In this document: piece after piece, positions 1 through 8,099 of the stretch
Numbering within the stretch: position 1 is the stretch's first letter
How the letters are laid out: each line of letters opens with the position of its first letter
Assembly: GCA_024741835.1 (NCBI GenBank)
Contig: JAENRP010000559.1
Location: 1-18,725 of the forward strand
Direction: 5' to 3'
DNA: 18,725 nt
DNA from: Diplocarpon mali
Taxonomy: Eukaryota > Ascomycota > Leotiomycetes > Helotiales > Drepanopezizaceae
The notes under the pieces: model-generated
Seen by the model: the letters and a program-made list of their open reading frames with translations, nothing else
What the model was told of the DNA's origin: nothing
Database searches by the model: none
Position numbers and translations under genes: made by a program

Positions 1-1078
1 GTTTAAATGACCTACTATTATTATTAAAGGTATTTGCTAAAGTTCTAGCTAAATAGCCTTTTCCTTTGCCTTTCCTTAGTAGTTATAGCCTTCGGTAGGA
101 TAAGGGCAGTTTGCTTCTTAACTTTTACTTTAATTGCTTCTTAATATTAAAGTTAGCAACTATATTAATCAATTGCCTTTTAACTTTATAATTAGTAATA
201 TTATAAGCACTATTATAAAAGTAGCATCCTTAATAAGCTTAAGGGCTTATCCTACGCTCCTTCCTCTTCTTAAGCTTATTATTACTTTATAATATAGCAT
301 TTGCTGATTTAGAGCGTCCTTTAAAGTCTTACTTAATAGTTCGAAGGAGGTTAATCTTCTTATAAATCTTAAGGTTAGGTTAGATAAGAAGAGATTGTTT
401 TATAATAGCAAACTTAAGAGGGAGGCTATTAAGTAGGAAATTAAAAAGCTAAGTTTCCTTAAAAGTTATAACTATCTTAAGATCTGCGGCTCTTATTCTT
501 CTCCTTACTTTATATAATATAGATTAGGTAGAGTTTATATTTATATTTATATCCTTACTATCTTTATCTTTTCTATATTAAAATAAAGTGATTTATTATA
601 GTAGATACTAGATATTAAAGGCAATTGTTTAAAAGTATTTTACTTTTAAAGTATCCTATCTTATTTTTATATTATTATAAACTTAAATAAAATCTTAATC
701 TTTATCGCTTAAACTTCTATTAATTTTAAGCTTACATTTAGCTAAGGCTAGCCTATACTCCTTCTCCTTTTCTATATTTAAAATCTGCCTTTAGGATTCT
801 TAATTATTATTTACTAAAGCTCTTAGGCTAAGCTTATTTAGTATATTTAGCAAATCCTTAGCAATTATATTAGCTATTAAAGTAGAAGTAGACGAATTAA
901 TAAAGGGAGTATAAGAGGCTATTCTCGCGTATTTAATAAGTGTCTTTTAAATCGCTATTTCAATGCCTTTGCTCTTAAAGTAAAGCTCTAAATCGTCGAA
1001 CCATTATTGCCAGTTCTTTCGAAAGAGTTAGAGGTCTTTAGGTCTAGTATTTCGATTAGAATCGGAAGCTATTGCTAT
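1..1078 (-). pseudogene. Gag pseudogene of copy C1 (partial)
   Basis: This is the Gag coding region of family 1 in antisense orientation, recognised by colinearity with the Gag of copy A (8100 onward). The initiator codon has changed: the position equivalent to A 8100 reads ATA on the minus strand (TAT at 1076-1078). Many in-frame TAG and TAA codons follow. Gag would be the nucleocapsid precursor that forms the virus-like particle and binds element RNA. No part can be translated now. It is cut by the left edge of the window near the end of Gag. Confidence 0.75.
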
Positions 1079-1227
1079 TTCGAATAGAATAGCGTTTAAA
1101 AATCAAATAAATTAAATAGTTAAGGGTACTCCTCCTATCGAAAAGTTGAAATGATTAAATAGCAGGTATTATAGAAGTATTAAATGGGGAGGAAGTCCTC
1201 TTATCGAAAAGGGTTTTTAGGCTATAA

Positions 1228-1362
1228 TGCAAGGAATTATACCTTTTATAAAATATAGTAAAGCAAGGAATCATACCTCTTATAGTACTAAAGGGGTTAT
1301 AGAGTAAGGAATCATACCTCTTGTAATATAAGTTGGCTGAATAAGGAATTATACCTCCTATT
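1228..1362 (-). repeat. Leader hairpin array of copy C1
   Basis: This is the minus-strand equivalent of the four-unit hairpin array of copy A (7818-7951). The hairpin with the AATAGG arm (1340-1362) is still paired, one pair now being a G-T wobble. The other units have lost pairs through transitions. The array lies between the primer-binding site and gag, as in copies A and C2. Confidence 0.7.
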
Positions 1363-1467
1363 CGCCGATTGCTCGCCTCTTACTATAAGTCTTATTCAAC
1401 TTCCTATTAATAGTTGTAGCGCAAGTGCTTTCTAAGGGAAGTTAATAATCTATTATCGGTCTATCTA

Positions 1468-1479
1468 AGGCTTATAACC
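1468..1479 (-). other. Primer-binding site of copy C1
   Basis: Read on the minus strand this is GGTTATAAGCCT, directly next to the internal end of the LTR. It is the same site as in copy A (GGTTATGAGCC) with one G-to-A change, and it matches the anticodon arm of initiator tRNA-Met. Confidence 0.7.
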
Positions 1480-1674
1480 TATTAAGCTTAAGTAAGTTAG
1501 CGCAGTAGGTAAAGGAGGCTTCTAAAGGTCGATGGTCGATATATTAGTAAGAGTTAGAGAAGGAAGGTTACCCTTTTCTTCCTTATAGCTATATACGTAT
1601 TAATATCCTACTAACTAAGCAGTAGGGTCATATGATAATACATCGGAGTGATAGCTGTATCACCTATCTTAATA
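1480..1674 (-). repeat. 5' LTR of copy C1 (195 bp)
   Basis: This is the reverse complement of the family 1 LTR and has the same length as the three other family 1 LTRs in the window (7506-7700, 13300-13494, 16831-17025). On the minus strand it begins TATTAAGATAGG, where the presumed ancestral start TGTTGAGATGGG is still seen at 7506. The LTR would hold the promoter and the processing site. No promoter element could be assigned with confidence. Confidence 0.9.
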
Positions 1675-2185
1675 CTTAATTATATTAAGGCAAAGAGTGC
1701 ACTTTCCTTAAAGGAATCTACTTATAGGTCTGGCCTAAGAGTTAATTTCTATAATATTACCTTTAAGATAATATAAAGTCTATCTTTGATTTTAGCTTTA
1801 AAGATCACTTTATAATCTTTATTTATAAATTATATAAATTAATTATTGAAAACTCTTATATAATTCAACTCTATATAGATCTTATAGCTAGATAAAAGAT
1901 TAATACTTAGGCTAAGTATAAGGAGAACATTTTGCAAAAGGAAAGAAACGCTAGTAATATTCATTTCTACTATACCTATCGAGTCTATATATAACCTTTT
2001 ACTACCAACTTTAATAGAGCGCCTTTTTATTTTAATAAGCAGGCCTTTAAATAGGTAGGATTTATTAGTTATATATGCTATGCAATTAGTATTTCTATAC
2101 TAATCGGATTTAAGGATCTTATAAAGATCGGCTTTGAAGATATAAGCATCTTTATTATAATTATTATCTAAATTATTAGAAGTGG
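1675..2185 (-). pseudogene. Protease region of C2 gag-pol (left piece)
   Basis: This piece is the antisense copy of A 9184-9694: the end of Gag, the retropepsin region and the first unit of the protease-integrase repeat array (about 1710-1750). It continues the frame of 15343-16431 once element D and one agtgg are removed. It is more decayed than copy A. No intact protease motif remains. Confidence 0.75.
2181..2185. repeat. Target-site duplication of element D (left copy)
   Basis: The sequence agtgg lies just outside the left LTR of D and is repeated at 15343-15347 outside the right LTR. Copy A has this sequence only once (ccact, 9184-9188), as expected for a duplication made at insertion. 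Confidence 0.92.
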
Positions 2186-2357
2186 TATCGTGCTGTATTT
2201 AGAGGTGGATTCCTAGTAGTGGCAGGAGCTTGTAAAATTCTACTTTAACTGTATATCTGAGCTCCCTTTATAGAAGTGCTCCGTGGCCACTTCAAGGGTA
2301 CATTACATAAGCCAGTCCTTAAAGGCCTTAGCGCCTAAGGCTCCTTATAGCGCAATA
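2186..2357 (-). repeat. 3' LTR of element D (172 bp)
   Basis: It matches 15171-15342 over its full length. The ends are TATCG and CAATA here and TGTCG and CAACA in the right LTR, so the ancestral ends were TG and CA. Near its right end lies a hairpin with 7-bp arms (GCCTTAG, loop CGC, CTAAGGC; 2325-2341). The same hairpin in the other LTR has different bases but is also fully paired. Confidence 0.93.
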
Positions 2358-2367
2358 TACCCCCTAG
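2358..2367 (-). other. Polypurine tract of element D
   Basis: On the minus strand this reads CTAGGGGGTA directly upstream of the 3' LTR. A G-rich tract at this place is the usual primer for plus-strand DNA synthesis in LTR retrotransposons. The assignment rests on position and composition. Confidence 0.6.
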
Positions 2368-3637
2368 GTAAGGAGTAGCTCCTAGCTAGGCTTAGCTATA
2401 ACTAGCACCAGATCTAGTATATAAGACTCCTTTATTATACTCCTTAGCTTTTAGAATAATGAAAATTACTTAATAAAGCTATAATAAATGAAAGAGGGAG
2501 CGCGGTTCTAAGTGCTTCCTCTATAGAATAGAAGTTAAATCAAATGATAAAGGAAAGTTAATAAAGGCAGCGCGCTTATAAAAGTACGCGTTTTCCCTTA
2601 TAAAGCTTTCCTTCCTTATACTTCTTTAAATAATCACTTTAAAAATGGAGAATAGCAATAACAACTCTAAGGAGCGCCCTACTAGGGCTACTACTATACG
2701 CTTCTTAATTATACTCCTTTACTCCTGCTAATAGACTTATAGCAAAGTTATTATACTTAAATACAGCTTAGAGCTTCTTAGCGCGGCAGATAGTAAGAGG
2801 ATAACAACGCGCTTAAGACATTTGATATAATAATACCCTTAAGAGGGAGCGCGCCCCCTCTCTTTCCTACTACCCCTTAGGCCGTAGTTCCTAGAATACC
2901 GGCGGTCCCCTTTGCAGCTCCCTCCTCCTGCCGCAAGCTAGAGCAGGGATTAATAAGGAATATACTATATAAGGGGTGCATTTAAAGCTCGCTAGCTAGG
3001 AAGTCGGCTGGCGTATGCTTTAATAGCATAGTAGGAGTGCGCTGCTTTTATTATATAAAGGGAGGCCATGCGTATTAAAAGCTTCCTATTAGCGCCTTAA
3101 AGGCGTAAGAAGATTATTTATTCTTATTAAAAGAGAACAATAGTAATACTATAGTACGTTCTTAAGCTCCCTCTAGGTGGTTTGCTATTAATAAGCAGTT
3201 CAGGGCCTTGCTACTATTAAGAGGAAGGTAAGAGTAGAGCTTCAGAAGGCGCGCTATAAAGAGATAGAAGAGGTAGTATCATTAAAGGGTATATTAATTA
3301 TAAGCTTTCTCGTACTATAGCTAATAGCTTCCTAGAACCAGTTGCTTAGGAGCTCCCGCCGCCGACTATAGCACCTCTTAGCCTCGCCGCCCGCCTTGCA
3401 GAGGCTTTTGAGGCTCCTGCCCCTGCGGCTACTCCTAGGGCTATGCCGCCGGAGGAGTCTATTGCTTCTCGATAAGGACGCGCCCTTATATTATTTGCAA
3501 AGCTGCTAAAGGTTCTGATTATCTAAGGGAGTTGGTTTTAAGCCTCCTTATATATTAGTATAAGGAAAATTGAACCCTATCTTACGCTTCCTTCCTACTC
3601 GCTATTATAAAGGAGATATAAAAGGATTATAAAGTAT
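2368..3637. other. Unassigned 1.3-kb region between pol and 3' LTR of D
   Basis: No copia protein is encoded here on the minus strand. The region is less AT-rich in places, notably 2840-2960 and 3345-3475, and holds several hairpins: AGAGGGAGC with GCTTCCTCT (2493-2522, one wobble), AGAGGG with CCCTCT (2842-2861), and the palindromes at 2371-2383 and 2381-2390. A TATA-like sequence (cttataaaag, 2575-2584) precedes a plus-strand ATG at 2645. It could be extra 3' sequence belonging to family 2, captured host sequence, or a decayed third element. No duplication or terminal repeat was found that would show a separate insertion. Confidence 0.6.
2645..3620 (+). pseudogene. Decayed open frames antisense to D pol, unknown product
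   Basis: The product is not recognised. Two plus-strand stretches look protein-like. From ATG 2645 about 62 codons are open except for a TAA-TAG pair at 2729-2734; the start reads MENSNNNSKERPTRATT. In another frame, from about 3015 to 3620, nearly all stops are TAG or TAA, as RIP makes from Gln and Trp codons. This stretch includes a charged, helix-like segment at about 3222-3295 (VELQKARYKEIEEVVSLKG). The two frames differ, so a single gene would need an intron or a frameshift. A minus-strand reading of the GC-rich part (3350-3470) is also open for about 40 codons, so strand is not settled. It may encode nothing. Confidence 0.3.
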
Positions 3638-3639
3638 TT

Positions 3640-4300
3640 AAAATGCTAGCTTCTCAATTAAACCTCTTGCGTCTTAAAGGTTCAAAAGCTTAATAAAGCT
3701 CTTGAACTTTTATTAAGGAAGGTTTTTAATAAGGCTATTAGCGTGCATATCCTTAGTAAGGAGATAGGCCACTTAAAAGCTCCCCTTTTAATGCTCCTAT
3801 TATAGTTATATATTATATATATTAATATATTAAAGCTTTATAGAAATCCTTTAAGAGTCTTTTATAATAAGCTATATTATCTATTGATTATTGCAAAATA
3901 TAGACTATAGAGCTTCTACCTTAAGCTCTATTTCCTTAAAGAACCTCTTTAAAGCTATCATCTCCTTTGCTATATGCGCTACTCTTAGGAGCTCAGCCTC
4001 TATAATAGAAGTAGTAATTGTCGGTTACTTCAAAGCCTTCCAAACGATTGCTCCTTTAAATAGGAATATAATAAAACCGTAAAAGGAGCGCCTTATCTTT
4101 GGATTATTTGCAAAGGAAGTATCTAATGATACTACTAGGTTATTTAATCTGCTAAATCGACTATAAGTAATTCCTAAGAAGCGTATACTAAAAAGGTAGC
4201 GTATTATCTAATTAATAGCTTTAAGGTATTTAGAGCTTAGGTTTATATAAAAATAAGATAGCTAGGCGATTGCAAAGGCTATATCTAGATATAGTATAAT
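3640..4300 (-). pseudogene. RNase H domain of D
   Basis: The minus-strand translation shows the typical end of copia polyproteins. PTITTSIIEAELLRVAH corresponds to the usual QPTVTTSSTEAEL motif. Further on come a CDNQQT-like stretch (now CNNQQT) and KDMHANSLIKNLP, corresponding to the family's ADGLTK motif. RNase H removes the RNA strand of the RNA-DNA hybrid during reverse transcription. The plus-strand open frame at 3891-4082 is a shadow of this domain. Confidence 0.88.
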
Positions 4301-4349
4301 AGCTATATATAAGGCAGAGCCTACTTTTTCCTAGAACTCCTTAATTCTT

Positions 4350-5150
4350 AAGTAAGGAGCTATTTTATAGTTCTTTTTAAGTTCGAAGTAAGGGAGCGGC
4401 GTACTAGGGAAACGCCCTATATTAAGGCCGAACCTCTTTACCATCTTCTTAATATAAGCGTCATAGAGTAGAGTAATTATACCCTACTTCCTATCTTAAA
4501 AGACTCTTACCTTTAAAAACCACTTAATATCTCTTATAGCTATTAATTTGTATACTTTGCGCAATCCTTCTATAGTCTTCTAAGCTTCTTCTATATAAGA
4601 GGAGTAGTATATTACTTATATATTATTAATATAAAAGGCTATAAATATAGTCCTATCCTTATTAATAAATATGCAAGGCTCCTTACTAAGAGGGGTAAGC
4701 TTTAAAGACTTTAGAGTACTAGTAAAATCCCTATACTAAAGTGCTAAGGAGTCTTAAAGGCTATATAAGGCGCAATTGAGCTCTACTACCTTATCTTTCT
4801 ACTTTTAACCATCTAGTAAGAAGTAAATAACTAGCGCGCTCTAAGGGTCTCTCTTAGCATTTATAAAGGCGTTAATAATATCGAACTATCGGAGCTCTAT
4901 ATCGAATTTAGCAGCTATCGCTATTATAACCTTAAAAGATCTTAATATAAGCATCGCAGCGTAGGTAGAGAAAATAGAAGCTTCCTTTTAAAGATCTCCC
5001 CTTACTACTATTCTTGACCTAAAGCGGCTAATCTCCTTAAAGGAGCTTAGCTTATAGTTAAAGACCTACTTTAGTAGTATAGGCCTTATAATAGCCTTAC
5101 TTCTATTAATCACTCTTTAGCAATTGCGCGCTTCTAGGTTCCTAATCTCA
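4350..5150 (-). pseudogene. Reverse transcriptase domain of D
   Basis: The minus strand encodes a recognisable RT fragment. FKEISRFRSRIVVRGDLQ corresponds to the conserved K-x-RLVARG region, and EPCIFINKDRTIFIAFYINN precedes the active site. The catalytic YVDD box reads YINN (4622-4633): both aspartates have become asparagine by G-to-A changes (GAT or GAC to AAT). Without these aspartates polymerase activity is excluded, independent of the stop codons. Confidence 0.88.
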
Positions 5151-6499
5151 ATTCTAGCTCCTTCTTTAAATTGCTCTTCGAAAGGGTGATTTATAAGCTC
5201 CTTCTAATAAGTTAGCGCTTTAGGAAGCTTATCTTAAAGTAGAATTAGAAGGGTAGAGTTTCCTTTAGAGCTTCTTAATTAAGTCGCCGCAGCAATAACA
5301 CAGTATACTGCTTTATACTCTTCTCTATTAGTTCTCATAGGCTCCTAACTTAGCTAAAAAGTCGATATAAAGCTATTTACCTACTCTAACTAATATATTT
5401 TAAGTTCTTTAAGGGTTAATAGGAGATCCTTAATATATATTACATATATAGCATTCCTACTTCCTCTTCTCTTTTTTAACCTATAGAGCGGTATAGGTAC
5501 CATTTCCTGCTCCTTATTAGGCTTCTTGCGTTTTCAAAAGGCCCTTATATTAAGTACTTTAAGCTGAGCTTCTATTAGTTTTAAAGAACTCCCTCTTTTA
5601 GTATTATCCTTAAGAGCTTCTATATCCTAGTATAGCTTCCGATCGATCGGTGCTTTTAGTAAGAGCTAGCGTACTTCTTTACTAGTTGCCTATAGTAGAG
5701 CTTCTAGTAATTAAGGGGCCTACTCCTACCCTTGCGATTGCTTAATCCGTATAGTAACTAAAGGCCTAGTATTGCGCTCCTTAGCAGAACTAGCATTTAT
5801 AATATCGCTTTTAACGCTCCTTCTAACTATTAACAGTTATCTTAAAGCGTTTAACCCTTTACTACTAGGCAGCTGCTTTTAAGTAGCTAAAGTAGAAACG
5901 CTATAAGTAGCCTTATAAGGGACGATAGCCCTCGATAGATTTGAGCTTAAAGCTTTTATTAGTAAAAGATTAATAGGCTTACCTCTTATTAGGTTATCCG
6001 TAGGTTACTTATCTAAAGCTCCCTTTACATTCTTAATAATTAACTTAGTATCCTAAGCTTTTTCCTCCTCCTCCTTAATCATTTGTATAATCTCCTTAAT
6101 AATTGGAAGTAGGTGGCCAGCCACCTTTTTATACTCCTTAAAGTAGAATTTAGACTTATCGAACTTGATATTTTAAAAGATTATAACCTTTCAAAGCTTA
6201 GGCACTTAGATCCTATATATATTAATAGCGCAGTAATTAACTAGGTATCTAATATGCCCTTATAGCATAGTTTTAAAAGCTCTCTTATTCTTTAGAGCTT
6301 CCCTCTCCTTTGCTAATAGGTATACGCGCGCTCTATATGCTTTTATATCCCTTTATTCTGGTCTTAAATTGGTAATAAGCTTTATAGTAATCTATAGATT
6401 ATACTACTTAAAGTATTATTTAAACTAAAGCTAAAGTACCTCATTTGGACTCTTCCATCTCCTGCGCTTTAATAGGCCGATATTATAAAGGTATATTAC

Positions 6500-7099
6500 A
6501 GCTAGTACGGCTTTAGGCCATAGGTACTCTAAGAGGTTAGTAGAGATTAATATAATAAGTGCCTTTTTAATAATCTCTGCTCTTGCTCTCTTAAAGGCTC
6601 TATTTGGTTTATAAGTATAGGATAGAGTGACTTCTACCTTTATACCTTTAGCTTTGCACTACTCTTTATATTTCGATGCTCCTTATAAGAGAAATACTAA
6701 GGTATTATTATCGCTCCTTAGAATATATAAGGAGAGGTAGTAATAGCGCTTTACCTATGCTTTAAAAGATTAAAGAGCTTTTAGAACTAGCATTAGGGAC
6801 TTATAGAGCAAAGTATATCTAAATAACTTCCTACTAAATTTATCCTTAATTAGGAGAAGCCAGCTTTTTAAGAAAAGGCTTGATATGCTATAGTTAAATA
6901 GGTCTTAAGAGCATTTAAAGAACGGTCTTAGAGCCTTGAAATCTAACTCTCTCTTAAAAGGCTTTTACTTAGCTTTTGCCTAAGCGTAAGCTTTATAATT
7001 GATTTATAGCTTCCCTTTAATCTTCACCCCCTTTGCGTTTAGTATAAGCTTCTTAAGTGCCTTAGCTCTTAGATAGCCTGATTAAAGGTGCCAAATATC
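6500..7099 (-). pseudogene. Integrase domain of D (HHCC region and catalytic core)
   Basis: The pre-integrase region is seen as DIWHL, then LRAKALKKLILNAKG (about 7099-7020), matching the usual WHRRLGHLN-x-KALKKL. The catalytic core has a first Asp in DLFNYS (codon 6902-6904) and a second Asp in LRSDNN (codon 6710-6712). The third catalytic residue, Glu in the family motif NGxAERA, reads Lys here (codon 6590-6592) in KPNRAFKRARAE, explained by GAG to AAG. The last two positions are 40 codons apart. Integrase joins the ends of the new DNA copy to the host chromosome. This copy is inactive. Confidence 0.87.
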
Positions 7100-7500
7100 T
7101 GCTGAATCATTCTTAGCTCTTAGGAATATGCTGCTTCTTAAGGGTTTATATTAGCTTTGCAGACGCTATTATAAAGTAGGGAAGGCTAGGCAGGTTGGTT
7201 AAGCATAGTATAGCGAGTTAGGAGCATTATAAAAGTTGATAGGCTTATATTTAAACACTATAACATTCGACCTATGCTCTAGCTACTTTATAACTACGTT
7301 ATTATCTACTATACCCCTTTAGAGCGTTGCATTTAGGCCTATATACTATATCCTAGCCTTCTTTAAAAGAGGCTTTAAGATAATATTAATATTAAACCTA
7401 TCTACGAGCGCTATATTCCTAAGCTTTAAGTCTCTTTTATCGGTAAGAACCCCTTTTATTAGATATATACTCCTCTCCTTTATTAGCAGACTTAAGCTCC

Positions 7501-7505
7501 CTACC
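7501..7505. repeat. Target-site duplication of copy A (left copy)
   Basis: The sequence ctacc lies immediately before the 5' LTR of A and is repeated exactly at 13495-13499 after its 3' LTR. Removing A plus one copy restores the reading frame of D protease. Confidence 0.95.
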
Positions 7506-7700
7506 TGTTGAGATGGGTGATATAGCCATTACTCCGATGTATTATTATGTGACCCTACTGCTTAGTCAGTAGGATATTAATATATATATAGCTATAGGGA
7601 AGAAAGGGGTAACCTTCCTTCCCTAACTCTTACTAATATATTAACTATTAACCTTTAGAAGTTTCCTATACCTACTGCGCTAACTTACTTAAGCTTAATA
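7506..7700 (+). repeat. 5' LTR of copy A (195 bp)
   Basis: It begins TGTTGAGATGGG and ends AAGCTTAATA (ancestrally TTAACA by the TG...CA rule). It matches the 3' LTR at 13300-13494 over its full length and the minus-strand LTRs of C1 and C2. The LTR would carry promoter and polyadenylation signals. None could be placed reliably in this AT-rich sequence. Confidence 0.95.
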
Positions 7701-7714
7701 GGTTATGAGCCTTG
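7701..7714 (+). other. Primer-binding site, half-tRNA type (initiator tRNA-Met)
   Basis: The bases right after the LTR, GGTTATGAGCCTTG, are complementary to the anticodon arm of eukaryotic initiator tRNA-Met (GGGCUCAUAACC, anticodon CAU), apart from one T that fits a C-to-T change. Several copia elements, such as Drosophila copia itself, prime from an internal tRNA fragment in this way, whereas most LTR elements pair with the tRNA 3' end. The same site is seen in C1 and C2. Confidence 0.8.
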
Positions 7715-8099
7715 GATAAACCGATAATAGATTATTGACTTCCCTTGGAAAGCACTTGCGCTGCAACTGTTAGTAGGAAGTTGAATAAGACTCGTAGTAA
7801 GAGGCGAGCAATCGGCAAATAGGAGGTGTGATTCCCTATTCAGCTAACCTATATTGCAAGAGGTGTGATTCCTTGCTCTATAACCCTTTGGTACTGCAAG
7901 AGGTGTGATTCCTTGCTTTACTATGTTTCATAAGAGGTATGATTCCCTGCGTTATAGCCCAAAAACCCTTTTCGACAAGAGGACTTCCTCCCTATTTAAT
8001 ACTTCTATAATACCTGCTATTTAATCATTTCAACTTTTCGATAGGAGGAGTGCCCTTAACCATTTAATTTATTTGATTTTAAACGCAATTCTATTTGAA
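7715..8099 (+). other. Untranslated leader of copy A
   Basis: No coding frame is seen between the primer-binding site and the gag ATG at 8100. The leader holds the hairpin array (7818-7951) and two related stretches, cttttcgacaagagga (about 7969-7984) and cttttcgataggagga (about 8034-8049). Leaders of retrotransposons normally carry packaging and dimerisation signals. These repeats are candidates, but the sequence alone does not prove it. Confidence 0.6.
7818..7951 (+). repeat. Array of four short hairpins in the leader
   Basis: Four units at 34-40 bp spacing each have the form arm, AGGTGTGATTC, complementary arm. Unit 1 (7818-7840) has arms AATAGG and CCTATT. Units 2 (7856-7876) and 3 (7896-7916) have GCAAG and CTTGC. 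Unit 4 (7929-7951) is unpaired in A (CATAAG, CCTGCG), but in C2 its arms CGTAAG and TTTGCG pair with two wobbles, and its loop reads AGGTATGATTC. The loop is nearly constant while the stems differ, which suggests a conserved RNA structure presenting a fixed loop. Confidence 0.75.

Larger units (their letters stand above)
1..1674 (-). mobile_element. Family 1 copia-type retrotransposon, copy C1 (5' part)
   Basis: This is the 5' end of a minus-strand element that continues beyond the left edge. From right to left it shows the 5' LTR (1480-1674), primer-binding site, leader with hairpin array, and gag as far as the zinc-knuckle region. It is colinear with copy A 7506 to about 9177, with only about two bases of net length difference in 1.67 kb, although a large share of bases differ by transitions. 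Its LTR abuts pol sequence of copy C2, equivalent to A 9690-9694, so C1 inserted into C2. The expected 5-bp duplication on the right is cttaa (1675-1679). The left copy is outside the window, so this cannot be confirmed. Confidence 0.85.
3638..7505 (-). pseudogene. pol: Gag-Pol of element D, 3' part (protease end, integrase, RT, RNase H)
   Basis: Read leftward from 7505, this continues the frame of 13500-15060 across the site where copy A inserted. Order: end of protease (7505 to about 7280), pre-integrase HHCC region (about 7099-7010), integrase core (about 6930-6200), reverse transcriptase (about 5150-4350), RNase H (about 4250-3640), stop TAA at 3638-3640. The product would be cut by the protease into enzymes that copy element RNA into DNA and insert it. 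Numerous in-frame stops, mostly TAG, and altered catalytic residues make it inactive. Integrase before reverse transcriptase identifies the copia (Ty1) superfamily. Confidence 0.9.

Noticed and set aside
1228..1362. Regularly spaced repeats that might suggest a CRISPR array
   Set aside because: There are only four units, with hairpin form and spacers that are not unique between copies, inside a eukaryotic retrotransposon leader.
3350..3470. Minus-strand Ala/Gly-rich open stretch in the GC-rich island
   Set aside because: Low complexity with no recognised domain; GC-rich DNA lacks stops in several frames, so this alone does not support a gene.
3891..4082. 63-codon plus-strand open frame
   Set aside because: It lies opposite the RNase H domain of element D, whose minus-strand translation has clear family motifs; the plus frame is a shadow.
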